From Anaerolineales bacterium (GTDB taxonomy: Bacteria > Chloroflexota > Anaerolineae > 4572-78 > J111), in contig JACKAU010000011.1 in assembly GCA_020634855.1 (NCBI GenBank), positions 186,001 through 250,000 on the forward strand: a stretch of DNA of 64,000 bases. Reading direction: 5' to 3'. Shown here piece after piece: positions 1 to 7,765 of this stretch (its first letter is position 1; each line of letters opens with the position of its first letter). Under the pieces are notes generated by a model. That model was not told the origin of the DNA and did not search any database. It saw nothing but the letters and a program-made list of their open reading frames with translations. A program made the position numbers and the translations under genes.

Positions 1-171
1 TATCGTGACGGTTCGCTAGCTGAATCTTATGAACGGCGTGAGCAATTTCTACATAAGTTCTCCTCAATATCTGCACAATTTATAATTATCCTAAAGCTAC
101 ATTCAACATTGGGCCGGATGAATCATAAGCGGCCCACTAAAGACTTTCTACAAAATAAGGGGATACTATAA
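1..171 (+). CDS. Possible 3' end of a gene cut by the window edge
   Basis: Frame 1 is open from the first base to a TAA at 169-171, giving about 56 residues that start YRDGSLAESYERREQF. The stop lies directly against the GTG start of the next gene, as in a tight operon. I do not recognise the fragment. An open stretch this short could be chance, and the second half is basic with no family signature. Confidence 0.3.
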   Translation, partial: YRDGSLAESYERREQFLHKFSSISAQFIIILKLHSTLGRMNHKRPTKDFLQNKGIL

Positions 172-657
172 GTGAGTGACCAAGATAAAAAGTTCAAAAG
201 ACTCTTCCTATTTACCGGGCTAGGATTGGTGGGTATTTTTATCCTAATCCAACTCATACCGGTATCACGCGAGAATCCGGCGGTAACCCAAGAATTTCAG
301 TGGAACTCAGCCGAGACCGAGGCCCTGGCCAGAGAAGCCTGTTTTGACTGCCACAGCAATGAAACCGTTTGGCCCTGGTACAGCTATGTCGCTCCCGTCT
401 CGTGGCGTATTGCCGGCCACGTTAATGATGGCCGCCGGCGTTTGAACTTTTCCGAGTGGGATCAGCCCAATGAAGACGCTGATGAGATCATCAAAGCCAT
501 TACCTCAGGCGAGATGCCCTTACGCGACTATCTGCTGATGCATCCCGAAGCGCGATTGACCGAAGAGGGAACGCAAGCCCTCGTTGACGGTCTGGAACAG
601 ACGTTGGCCAATGACCCTCCGGTTGAACGGCAAGGGAGACCACCACGGAGAGATTAG
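172..657 (+). CDS. Haem-binding-domain protein (single-haem c-type, membrane-anchored)
   Basis: The 161-residue protein has an N-terminal membrane segment (about residues 11-30) followed by a periplasm/exterior-facing domain with a CFDCH haem c attachment motif (C57, C60, H61) and the HSNETVWPWYSY context typical of the haem-binding domain family (Pfam Haem_bd). It should act as a small electron carrier or redox sensor outside the membrane. The start is GTG with an AAGGGGA ribosome site about 8 bases upstream. A strong terminator follows at once, so the transcript ends here. The redox partner is not visible in the window. Confidence 0.8.
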   Translation: MSDQDKKFKRLFLFTGLGLVGIFILIQLIPVSRENPAVTQEFQWNSAETEALAREACFDCHSNETVWPWYSYVAPVSWRIAGHVNDGRRRLNFSEWDQPNEDADEIIKAITSGEMPLRDYLLMHPEARLTEEGTQALVDGLEQTLANDPPVERQGRPPRRD

Positions 658-680
658 ATAGGCCGCTATAAATGGAGCCA

Positions 681-718
681 AAAAGCTTGCTTTGGTATTG
701 ACAAAGCAAGCTTTTTTG
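681..718 (+). terminator. Rho-independent terminator
   Basis: AAAAGCTTGCTTTG pairs perfectly with CAAAGCAAGCTTTT across a 7-base loop, followed by a run of T. It ends the haem-binding gene. The stem core (CAAAGCAAGCTTTG) also occurs inside the cloverleaf repeats at 2002 and 22368. Confidence 0.88.
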
Positions 719-820
719 TTAATGCCAATTCCTCAAGAATTACAGAATTTCTACACAAAATCTAAACATCTTTTTGGTAAAGTTTTCTTAACCTACTTCG
801 ACATCGATTTGGAGGATATT

Positions 821-1633
821 ATGGACACACAACTTCACAATGATTTTTCGGTTCAAGTCGTGACGCCGCCGGTCATCAACCAATGGCCGGTTCTGCTGAG
901 CCGACTGGACCCCATCGACTTGGCTGACATGGATGCCGTGGCTTTGTTAAATCGTACCGACACCAAATATGTACTTACTGCCCGCCAGCTTTATCAAGCT
1001 CTGGCGACGCTTAGCGCCCACTATTGGGTGCTGGATGTTGACGGAGTCCGTTTGAATCACTATCGCACGCTCTACTTTGACACTGCCGACTTTAACTTGT
1101 ACATGCGCCATCACGCCGGTGGGCGCAATCGCTACAAAGTTCGCAGCCGGGAGTATGTCGATACCAGCCTGTCGTTTCTTGAGGTTAAACACAAGGTCGA
1201 TGAGCGAACCATCAAAAATCGGCTGCAAACGCCGGCTTTCGTCACCCGCTTTACGCCCAAAACCAGCCACTTTGTCAGCGCGTACACACCGCTCGATCCT
1301 CGACGCTTGGAGCCTAAGTTGATCAATGGCTTTTCGCGCATCACGCTGGTCAGTAAATATCATAAGGAACGGTTGACATTAGATCTCAACCTGCACTTTT
1401 TTAACGATACCAACCATGTGGTGCTGCCGGATATTGCCATTGCCGAAGTCAAGCAGGAAGGCATTAATCGCCATTCGGATTTCGTTAAGGCCATGCGCCA
1501 GATGCACATTCGGCCCACCGGCTTTAGCAAATATTGCATCGGCGTCTTGATGTTGTATCCGCATATAAAACACAACAACTTCAAACCTAAACTACGCTTA
1601 ATCAACAAACTGATGGTGGGGCTTTCATTTTGA
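821..1633 (+). CDS. VTC-domain (polyphosphate polymerase-like) protein
   Basis: The 270-residue protein matches the bacterial VTC domain. It has the N-terminal RTDTKY segment, the basic tunnel residues (RYKVRSREY, EVKHK) and the closing FSKYCIG motif. Family members are triphosphate-tunnel-fold enzymes related to the yeast polyphosphate polymerase, and bacterial copies are usually paired with a DUF4956 membrane protein. I chose ATG 821 because GGAGGA lies 5 bases upstream; upstream in-frame codons overlap the terminator. The stop lies inside the remnant of the DUF4956 partner, so the usual two-gene unit has been damaged. Confidence 0.82.
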   Translation: MDTQLHNDFSVQVVTPPVINQWPVLLSRLDPIDLADMDAVALLNRTDTKYVLTARQLYQALATLSAHYWVLDVDGVRLNHYRTLYFDTADFNLYMRHHAGGRNRYKVRSREYVDTSLSFLEVKHKVDERTIKNRLQTPAFVTRFTPKTSHFVSAYTPLDPRRLEPKLINGFSRITLVSKYHKERLTLDLNLHFFNDTNHVVLPDIAIAEVKQEGINRHSDFVKAMRQMHIRPTGFSKYCIGVLMLYPHIKHNNFKPKLRLINKLMVGLSF

Positions 1634-1874
1634 AGCCAGCAAAAAGATCACTTACGAAAACATCGATCTGATCGCCCCGGCCTATCGACCGCAACTGCTG
1701 GCCGATCTACAGGAACGCACCGGCCTGCCGGTCAAGCGAGTTGAAGTCGGCAAAATCGATTTTCTGCGCGACACCGCTGAACTCAAGATCTATTACGATG
1801 AACCCCAACCCACTACCCAATTAAACGCGGTTACGGCTATGCCAGGGATACTTGAAGTAGAGCGGCAGAAGTAA
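1620..1874 (+). pseudogene. C-terminal remnant of a DUF4956 membrane protein
   Basis: A frame offset from the VTC gene reads through 1620-1874 and encodes a tail with ITYENIDLIAP, LLADLQERTGLPV and VGKIDFLRDTAELKIYYDE. These are the conserved C-terminal features of DUF4956 proteins, the usual neighbours of bacterial VTC proteins. No start codon, ribosome site or membrane segments precede it. The first part of the gene appears to have been deleted, bringing its tail onto the VTC stop codon. Confidence 0.7.
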
Positions 1875-1912
1875 GAAGTAAGGCGCTTTGCCTATGCCCC
1901 CTGAAAATAAGA

Positions 1913-1944
1913 GCTGTAGGACAAACTTAAGTTTGTCCTACAGC
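1913..1944. repeat. 32-base perfect palindrome (TAGGACAAACTTAAGTTTG family)
   Basis: The sequence is self-complementary around a central TTAA, with arms GCTGTAGGACAAACTT. A shorter 26-base copy lies at 4751-4776 between convergent genes. There is only a weak T-rich tail, so it could serve as a bidirectional terminator or be a REP-like mobile palindrome. Confidence 0.75.
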
Positions 1945-2001
1945 ATTTTCATTCTCTCTGTCGTCCTGTAAGGTCTGTCAGACTCCCCTGAAAATAATAG
2001 T

Positions 2002-2065
2002 CTGGAGCGTCAAAGTTTACTTTGACCTGACGGTCAGTATGACAAAGCAAGCTTTGTCGCTCCGG
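2002..2065. repeat. Cloverleaf-like palindromic repeat, copy 1
   Basis: An outer stem (GGAGCG with CGCTCC) encloses three successive hairpins: GTCAAAG/CTTTGAC, CTGAC/GTCAG and GACAAAGC/GCTTTGTC. A second copy with the same architecture is at 22368-22431, more than 20 kb away. This arrangement suggests a REP/BIME-like element or a non-autonomous mobile palindrome. Confidence 0.72.
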
Positions 2066-2158
2066 TAAATTTTCATTATCGGCGTCGTCTCAACGGGGGC
2101 TGTCGGACTCCCTACTTGTTGAAGGACAATTTGGGCTACCATAATAATCCCATCGGTG

Positions 2159-2187
2159 TTGACCGGAATTACCCTGTTTGGTATAGT
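2159..2187 (+). promoter_or_regulatory. Predicted sigma70-type promoter for mscL
   Basis: TTGACC (2159-2164) and TATAGT (2182-2187) are separated by 17 bases, about 110 bases upstream of the mscL start. Confidence 0.5.
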
Positions 2188-2294
2188 CAATAATAGACGG
2201 GTGTGTTAGGCTAAAGTTATGGCTAAGGCTCACCCGGTTGGGCCAAGACAGCGTATCTCATTATTTCTATCCAGAACTATTACAAGGACAAACC

Positions 2295-2798
2295 ATGCCA
2301 AACATATTCAAAGACCTCAAAGAATTTGCTATGCGGGGTAATGTGGTGGACCTGGCGGTGGGTTTTACCGTGGGGGCTGCTTTTACCACTATTGCCCGGT
2401 CGCTGGTCGATGATATTATTATGCCGATCGTCGGCTTGATTGTGGGTCGGGTTGAATTCAAGGAACTATTTTGGCTGCTTAAGGCCGGGCCAGAGCAAGC
2501 GCCACCTTACACCACTCTGGCCGATGCCCAAGCCGCCGGAGCAGTTACCGTCAATTACGGGATCTTTATCAACAATGTGCTGGCATTTTTCATTGTCACC
2601 CTGGTTATGTTCTTTCTCATTCGGTTGGCTAATCGCATTGAACGTGAGTTGGAAGAAGGCTTTGGTAACGTCGAAGACACAATTCCTACGCAAAAGAAGT
2701 GCCCCTTCTGTCTAACAACTATTGCCCGCAGAGCCACCCGCTGCCCACAATGTACTTCGGAACTGCAACCGATCGAAGAGATGGAAACGCCGGCTTGA
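2295..2798 (+). CDS. mscL: Large-conductance mechanosensitive channel with C-terminal zinc ribbon
   Basis: The 167-residue protein forms a membrane pore that opens under hypo-osmotic tension. The N-terminal helix and TM1 are diagnostic (FKEFAMRGNVVDLAVGF-like, then VGAAFTTI and the DDIIMPIVG turn), and TM2 contains NNVLAFFIVTLVMFFLIR. An unusual C-terminal extension has C136, C139, C150 and C153 in CPFC...CPQC, a rubredoxin-type zinc ribbon on the cytoplasmic side. ATG 2295 follows AAGGA at a suitable distance and matches the family N terminus; the frame is open further upstream but without family similarity. Confidence 0.93.
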   Translation: MPNIFKDLKEFAMRGNVVDLAVGFTVGAAFTTIARSLVDDIIMPIVGLIVGRVEFKELFWLLKAGPEQAPPYTTLADAQAAGAVTVNYGIFINNVLAFFIVTLVMFFLIRLANRIERELEEGFGNVEDTIPTQKKCPFCLTTIARRATRCPQCTSELQPIEEMETPA

Positions 2799-2980
2799 AT
2801 ACTTTCTCCATTCTCAATTCTTAATTCTCCATTCGCGATTTCCTGCCCCAAGGAACAGGTAAACGGCCTGACCTTTTTGCGTAGAGCGAACCTGATCCTT
2901 GGCCTGATGTCATTACCTTTCGCGGCTGCTATATTAAATACCATCGGCACTCTACTATCTATAATGTACAGGAGGATATG

Positions 2981-4720
2981 ATGACATCGAGTCCAAATTA
3001 CGTCTTTGCCGCCAAACTCAGCGAGGTGCAAAACGCCGGCTGCACGGCGGTTCACGTCAACGGCCATACGGTGGCGCTGTTTGCTTACAATGACCGGGTC
3101 TATGCCGTCGATAACCGCTGTCCCCACATGGGCTTTCCGCTCGACAAAGGCACGGTCAAGGATGGCATCCTCACTTGCTACTGGCACTACGCCCGCTTCG
3201 ATCTGGCCAGCGGCGGCACGTTTGACCAGTTTGCCGATGACGTCCGCGCCTTCCCGGTCGAGGTCCGCGGCGACGAGGTTTGGATAGATACGGCCCCGCC
3301 CAGCGATCTCAAAGGCCATCATCAGGAGCGGCTGCGGGTGGGCTTGGAGCGTGATTTGCCGCTGGTTATCGGCAAGGCGGCGTTGGTGCTGCTGGAACAT
3401 GACGGCGACCCGATCACACCCTTCCGCGTGGGGTTGGAGTTTGGTACTCGCTATCGCCAGGCCGGCTGGGGTCAGGGGTTGACTATTCTGGTCTGCATGA
3501 TGAATATCCTGCCCTACTTGAACCAGGAGGATAAGCCCCGGGCCTTGTACAAGGGCTTATCGGCTGTGGCCCGCGAAAGTTTTGGCTCCGCGCCCCGGTT
3601 CCCGATCCGACCGTTGACCACCAACACCACCGACATCCCCACCTTCAAGCGCTGGTTCCGCCAATTCATCGAAGTGCGCGACGATGAGGGGGCCGAACGC
3701 TGCCTCATCTCGGCCATTCGCGCCGGAGCCGATGACCGGCAGTTGGCCGACATCCTATTCTCCGCCGCAACCGACCATCGTTACATCCAAATTGGGCACG
3801 TGGCCGATTTCACCAACAAAGCTTTCGAAGCCCTAGACATAGCCGGGTGGGACTTGGCCGAGACGGTGCTGCCCAGCCTGGTCACAGCCTACGCCAACGC
3901 CAGCCGCCAAGAAGAATCCAATGCCTGGCGCAACCCCATCGATCTAATCGAGATACTGGACGAAGCCTTTGTCCAGTTGCCCCAGGTGGTCGCCCAAGGG
4001 CGTGAGTATCGGGGTCAATGGCGCGGTCAGGACAACCTCATCCCCCTCCTACTCAGCGACAACCCCCGCAACAGCGTTGAAGCCCTGCTGGCCGCGCTGG
4101 CCGCCGGGGCAGTCGAGACGGAACTGGCCGCGAGTGTCTCCTACGCGGCAGCCTTACGTATAGCTCGGTTCCACACCAGCAATGAATTCACCGATTGGGA
4201 TACCGCCCTGCACACCTTCACCTTTGCCAATGCCATCGAACAGGGCTTACACCGAGCGCCCTCTATCGAACTACTGCGCGGCGTCTTCGATGCGGCCATG
4301 AGCGTTTACCTGGATCGCTTCCTCAATATTCCGGCAGCGCCCTTGCCTCAGCCCAACGGTAAATCAACGGATACGACCGCCTTGCTGGCTGAGCTACCGG
4401 CCTTGCTCAACCGGCAGCAGCAGGTCAACCAAGCCGCCGATTACGTAGCCCGCTATTTATTCCACGACGGCCAGCCGGACCAACTTTTGGCAATGCTGGG
4501 TAAGCTGCTGCTGCGCGAGGATCGCGACTTCCATACCATCCAGACGGTGGAAGGGGCGTTTAAGCAGTATACCCACCGGCGCGGCACGGTTGACGGCGCT
4601 CACGCCTTGATCGCCGCTGCGCGTTACTTAGCCGCGCACGCGCCCACTGTCCGCGCCCAGGAGCAGACCTTTAGCATCGCCCAACGGCTGCATCGCGGCG
4701 AGCGTTTGTTTGAGGGTTGA
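2981..4720 (+). CDS. Rieske [2Fe-2S] protein with large helical C-terminal domain
   Basis: Residues 1-105 form a ferredoxin-like Rieske domain: C47 and H49 in CPHMGFPLDKG, C66 and H69 in CYWHYARFD. It lacks the disulfide cysteines of cytochrome bc Rieske proteins. The remaining roughly 470 residues are Ala/Leu-rich, helical and without a motif I recognise; no ring-hydroxylase iron-binding 2-His-1-Asp centre is evident. There is no signal peptide, so it is probably cytoplasmic. Two ATG codons adjoin (2978, 2981); the second lies 5 bases after GGAGG and is preferred. The function of the C-terminal part is unknown. Confidence 0.75.
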   Translation: MTSSPNYVFAAKLSEVQNAGCTAVHVNGHTVALFAYNDRVYAVDNRCPHMGFPLDKGTVKDGILTCYWHYARFDLASGGTFDQFADDVRAFPVEVRGDEVWIDTAPPSDLKGHHQERLRVGLERDLPLVIGKAALVLLEHDGDPITPFRVGLEFGTRYRQAGWGQGLTILVCMMNILPYLNQEDKPRALYKGLSAVARESFGSAPRFPIRPLTTNTTDIPTFKRWFRQFIEVRDDEGAERCLISAIRAGADDRQLADILFSAATDHRYIQIGHVADFTNKAFEALDIAGWDLAETVLPSLVTAYANASRQEESNAWRNPIDLIEILDEAFVQLPQVVAQGREYRGQWRGQDNLIPLLLSDNPRNSVEALLAALAAGAVETELAASVSYAAALRIARFHTSNEFTDWDTALHTFTFANAIEQGLHRAPSIELLRGVFDAAMSVYLDRFLNIPAAPLPQPNGKSTDTTALLAELPALLNRQQQVNQAADYVARYLFHDGQPDQLLAMLGKLLLREDRDFHTIQTVEGAFKQYTHRRGTVDGAHALIAAARYLAAHAPTVRAQEQTFSIAQRLHRGERLFEG

Positions 4721-4750
4721 GACATTTCTTCTCAAAAACCAGGGGTTTTT

Positions 4751-4776
4751 GTAGGACAAACTTAAGTTTGTCCTAC
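4751..4776. repeat. 26-base palindrome between convergent genes
   Basis: GTAGGACAAACTT is followed by its exact reverse complement. This is a second copy of the palindrome core at 1913-1944. It lies between the ends of the Rieske gene (+) and the repeat-protein gene (-), where a bidirectional terminator is expected. Confidence 0.7.
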
Positions 4777-4815
4777 GTTACCTCGAATTATTGAGCAGAT
4801 ACGTTGAAACCAATC

Positions 4816-5193
4816 TTAACGTGGGTTGCGATAAAACAAGAATAGCCGCATCAACACCAGGGTTAACCCGGCTACCGCCCCCAACACCACCGCGGCTTTG
4901 ACATCGATGGCCAGTTGCGACGTCCCGTTGAAATGATTGGCAATCGCCACCCCAACTCGACCGCCAATCACGTCAATCTGACGAGCGATAATCAGGCCGC
5001 TGCCGCCTTCCCGAAGGTTCACCGATTGGGCCGACATCACGGCCGCGCCGCCCTCTTGGATCGAGATGGTGTTGCCCTTAATCAGCATCGCCCCGCCGTC
5101 TCGAATATCGACGGTGTTGGCGTTGATGACCGCTGCTCCGCTGTCTTTAATGTGAACCGTTTCTGCCCCATTGCTGACGCCATTGTTTTTCAT
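4816..5193 (-). CDS. Membrane-anchored protein made of five 15-residue repeats
   Basis: I do not recognise a family. Residues 11-85 of 125 are five tandem 15-residue repeats, for example NTVDIRDGGAMLIKG, NTISIQEGGAAVMSA and QSVNLREGGSGLIIA, with consensus xTVxIxDGGAAVIxA. The alternating hydrophobic pattern with Gly-Gly turns suggests a small beta-helix or solenoid. A single membrane helix follows (about 100-118), ending FYRNPR, so the protein is tail-anchored. It is the last gene of a leftward cluster, 36 bases after the zinc-ribbon gene. The repeated beta layers recall polymer-forming bactofilin-like proteins, but there is no sequence match I can defend. Confidence 0.65.
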   Translation of the reverse strand: MKNNGVSNGAETVHIKDSGAAVINANTVDIRDGGAMLIKGNTISIQEGGAAVMSAQSVNLREGGSGLIIARQIDVIGGRVGVAIANHFNGTSQLAIDVKAAVVLGAVAGLTLVLMRLFLFYRNPR

Positions 5194-5229
5194 GGTGATA
5201 ATTCTCCTTGCAATTTTCTACTTTTACAG

Positions 5230-6165
5230 CTAGCATTCTTTATACACCTCACCAAACGTATCCGCCAAAATGCGCATCGTGTTGGGCGACAAATGACAAT
5301 TCGAGGCAACGCGGCAAACCATTTTGGCGTAACGACCGTTTCTTGACTCCTGGGTATCATTACCCACTTGAACGGCAAAACGCTCAACGTCTTCGTCCAT
5401 GGCCTGAATAATCTCCACCTGATCAAAATCAAATAAGCGGCGTCTTACCCGCCAATTGACGCGAATTTGGTTATTCGTGTGGACGCTTTCCGGCGGAACT
5501 ATTCGATCTAAAACAGCCACCACCCCGCCGGCCGGCCACGGCTGAAAGTTGACACTTTGACGGCAAGCGCGACAGCCATAATAGGTGACCAATCCCTCCT
5601 CCGGCACGTCTATCTCCAGCGGGTGACAGCGAACGAAACAATCAGAACACAAGATGTGGTCGGCAACTGGGGCTAACCGCGCTGTCGTTTCTTCACCAAT
5701 GCTGAGAATTAACCATATGGCCAGAGCTTGATCGGCCGGTGAGCCGGTCAGGACGAGAACCCTTAAATGATCGACGGCTTCCCCGCCCCGGTACAATAAA
5801 ACATGCCGCGCGATAAATCGTTCCAACCAATGATCGTCTTGTAGATGAGCAATTAGCTTCCCGAACGAGGTCAATGGCTGCTTGGCCCGATCAAGCCGAT
5901 CCAAGCGAGGTTGCCAGTAATACCTAATCCCCTGGTGAGCCTCACAGGCGGTTCTCAGCGCGGCTTCAACCTCGGCGGCGTACGGCCGGCCTTGCCGTCG
6001 CAAGGTCAAACTGTAAAACCAGCTAGCCGGTTCGGTCCAATGGATTCGACGCAGATGTTTGGCATAATCCTTGTCCCCACAAAATCGTCGTTCCCGCCAT
6101 AAAATCGCGCCCCAATTGGCTATTCTTCTGCCGGTGGAAGGTATCGTTGCCACATGTTGTGACAT
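5230..6165 (-). CDS. Uncharacterised zinc-ribbon protein
   Basis: A 311-residue soluble protein of unknown function. Residues 1-165 are helical and rich in Arg/Trp, possibly HEAT-like. A treble-Cys cluster C173, C176, C180 (ILCSDCFVRC) and C198/C201 (YYGCRACRQS) form a zinc ribbon, and the last 100 residues are alpha/beta (VAVLDRIVPPE, FDFDQVEIIQAMDED). It starts 6 bases after the stop of the glycine-zipper gene and is followed by the repeat protein, so the three are probably co-transcribed and work together. No catalytic motif is visible. Confidence 0.6.
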   Translation of the reverse strand: MSQHVATIPSTGRRIANWGAILWRERRFCGDKDYAKHLRRIHWTEPASWFYSLTLRRQGRPYAAEVEAALRTACEAHQGIRYYWQPRLDRLDRAKQPLTSFGKLIAHLQDDHWLERFIARHVLLYRGGEAVDHLRVLVLTGSPADQALAIWLILSIGEETTARLAPVADHILCSDCFVRCHPLEIDVPEEGLVTYYGCRACRQSVNFQPWPAGGVVAVLDRIVPPESVHTNNQIRVNWRVRRRLFDFDQVEIIQAMDEDVERFAVQVGNDTQESRNGRYAKMVCRVASNCHLSPNTMRILADTFGEVYKEC

Positions 6166-6171
6166 TTCTCC

Positions 6172-6420
6172 CTACCTTTCCAGCCAAGCCAGCACCCCGG
6201 CCAGCGCCCCAATCAGCCCTCCGATCAACGCCCCGGCCAGCGCCGCGCCTAGCGCCACCGCCAGCGCCCCAATAATGACCTCAGCCAGCGCCGCAGCAAT
6301 CGCCCCCAGTGTCAGCCCAAGTACGGCTCCAATTAGCGCCCCGATCAGCGCGCCTGAGAATGCCGGGCCAGCCGCATCCACCACTCTAACCCAAAATGTC
6401 TGTTTCTTTGGAGACTCCAT
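6172..6420 (-). CDS. Small glycine-zipper membrane protein
   Basis: The 82-residue protein starts MESPKKQTFW and then consists almost entirely of GALIGALIGAVLG-type glycine zippers (about residues 20-80), predicting two or three tightly packed membrane helices. Such proteins form homo-oligomeric membrane assemblies or pores. I chose ATG at 6420 because AAAGGA lies 5-10 bases upstream; an upstream in-frame ATG would add 44 residues unlike the rest and overlap the methyltransferase gene. It is the first gene of the tight trio 6420-4816. Confidence 0.62.
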   Translation of the reverse strand: MESPKKQTFWVRVVDAAGPAFSGALIGALIGAVLGLTLGAIAAALAEVIIGALAVALGAALAGALIGGLIGALAGVLAWLER

Positions 6421-6466
6421 CCGGTCCTTTCTAATCAAGAAGTTCTTCCAATAACCTGTATGGTCT

Positions 6467-7312
6467 TTACGACGGAACTTGCCCAACCGCCAGAATGTAC
6501 ATTTCTCGGTAACAAAAGTCGGAATGGTTGATGAGTTGCTCAGGAGCTTCACCGATTGCGTGCCAGGTCGCGATATCTTTTGGACGTAAATCCAGATCCG
6601 CCGCCATATGGGATAAGAACTTCAAATTGTCGGCGACATACGATTGCTCAAGGGGCTGAAGCGGCGACCACCTTTCGACCAACGTGGTTTGACGCTTGAT
6701 AACCTTTAAGCCCGCCTCTCGCAGCCAAGTCGGGAGATGTGTCCCCCTCATCGCCCCTGAAACATGCCCATTACCTTGACACGCCTCAATTAAGCGCCAC
6801 ATCAAGGTTGGGCTGAGGGGCTGGAACTGCCAGGCTGAAATGTCAACATCCTTGACGGCCACGATACCCCCCGGCCGCACGACCCGAACGAATTCAGCCA
6901 GGGTTCGAGTGAGTTCCTCATCCGTTAAATATTGGGTCACATTGGCGCTCCACACCGCATCAAACTGATCATTTTCATAAGGCAGCGAGACGAGACTACC
7001 CACTCTTGTTTCAACCGGGCAAGCTAAACTTTTCTCGGCTAAACTCTGTCCGATGGCGTTAATATGCTCCGGAGCCAGATCAATGGCGCTAATCTTGCCT
7101 GAGGCCCCCACGATTTCAGACATAAGCGGTAAAAATGCACCGCCGCCACACCCGGCATCAAGCACATGCCAACCGGGTTGAAGCCCGGCGGAACGAAGCG
7201 TTGCCTCGTATTCAAATTGGGCAACTTGATAATGTTTGTCAAGATAGGTCGAACTGCCCAAATTATGGCCGGTTGAAGTTGAATGATTAATCTCAGATGC
7301 TTGATGGGTCAT
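6467..7312 (-). CDS. Class I SAM-dependent methyltransferase
   Basis: The 281-residue protein has the Rossmann-type SAM-binding core: motif I VLDAGCGGG (residues 50-58), the acidic end of strand 2 (ISAIDLAPEHI), motif FDAVWSANVTQYL and VRPGGIVAVKDVD. It belongs to the UbiE/Methyltransf_11 group; the substrate cannot be told. It lies 46 bases upstream of the glycine-zipper gene on the same strand and could be the head of that operon. It starts at ATG 7312 after a GGAGAG ribosome site. Confidence 0.82.
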   Translation of the reverse strand: MTHQASEINHSTSTGHNLGSSTYLDKHYQVAQFEYEATLRSAGLQPGWHVLDAGCGGGAFLPLMSEIVGASGKISAIDLAPEHINAIGQSLAEKSLACPVETRVGSLVSLPYENDQFDAVWSANVTQYLTDEELTRTLAEFVRVVRPGGIVAVKDVDISAWQFQPLSPTLMWRLIEACQGNGHVSGAMRGTHLPTWLREAGLKVIKRQTTLVERWSPLQPLEQSYVADNLKFLSHMAADLDLRPKDIATWHAIGEAPEQLINHSDFCYREMYILAVGQVPS

Positions 7313-7604
7313 GACTCTCCTCCACAGATTTTAAGTAGATGTTAAACTCATCGACGGGCCATTGATAACTTAAAGTGCGCTACAAACAAAACTTATAGCG
7401 ACGCATCGAAATAGATATTATAGGGGCGAGGTCGAAGAAATGGGGTTACGGTCAGTATATCACATCTCGGCTTGACACAAAAGGTTTGCGAGGAAACTTA
7501 AACGTGAGACGTGGGAGGTGAAGCACACTCAAAAAAAGAATGGCGTAGAGGGAACAGCAATCATAACAATATAACGCCATATCGCCCAATTTTGTTAGGC
7601 TCAG
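7313..7604. other. Intergenic region between divergent genes
   Basis: No gene is seen between the methyltransferase (-) and the HU-like gene (+). The stretch is AT-rich and should hold both promoters; only the rightward one (7605-7634) is clear. Confidence 0.4.
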
Positions 7605-7634
7605 TTGACGGCTTTAAGGACTTTATGTTAGAAT
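7605..7634 (+). promoter_or_regulatory. Predicted sigma70-type promoter of the HU/DUF4469-like gene
   Basis: TTGACG (7605-7610), an 18-base spacer and TAGAAT (7629-7634). Transcription from about 7641 would give a 125-base structured leader before the ATG at 7766. Confidence 0.55.
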
Positions 7635-7640
7635 GGAACA

Positions 7641-7765
7641 TTGCTCTTTAACAAACAAATGAATCCCGGTGGGGGTTATCCTAGGTCCGGCACGCAGCCG
7701 CGTCACAACGATGTGTCGTTCCAGAACTAGACCACTTGAATCCCATCTTGTTACAGGAGAAATCT
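7641..7765 (+). promoter_or_regulatory. Structured 5' leader, candidate cis-regulatory RNA
   Basis: After the predicted start, GGTC (7684-7687) can pair with GACC (about 7730) and encloses two hairpins, CGGC-acgca-GCCG (7688-7700) and AACGA-tgtg-TCGTT (7707-7720). The leader then runs unpaired to AGGAG (7755) and the ATG. I could not match it to a riboswitch class. It may be a metabolite, protein or temperature-responsive leader, or simply a stabilising fold. Confidence 0.35.

Larger units (their letters stand above)
1875..2158. other. Intergenic region rich in palindromic repeats
   Basis: No gene is visible. The stretch holds two palindromic units (1913-1944 and 2002-2065), each followed by a similar tail containing TTTCATT and GTCGTC. 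It looks like two tandem copies of one roughly 95-base repeat module. Confidence 0.5.

Noticed and set aside
4816..7312. Phage or conflict-system cassette
   Set aside because: No nuclease, NTPase, toxin or phage motif is visible in any of the four proteins; composition resembles the host.
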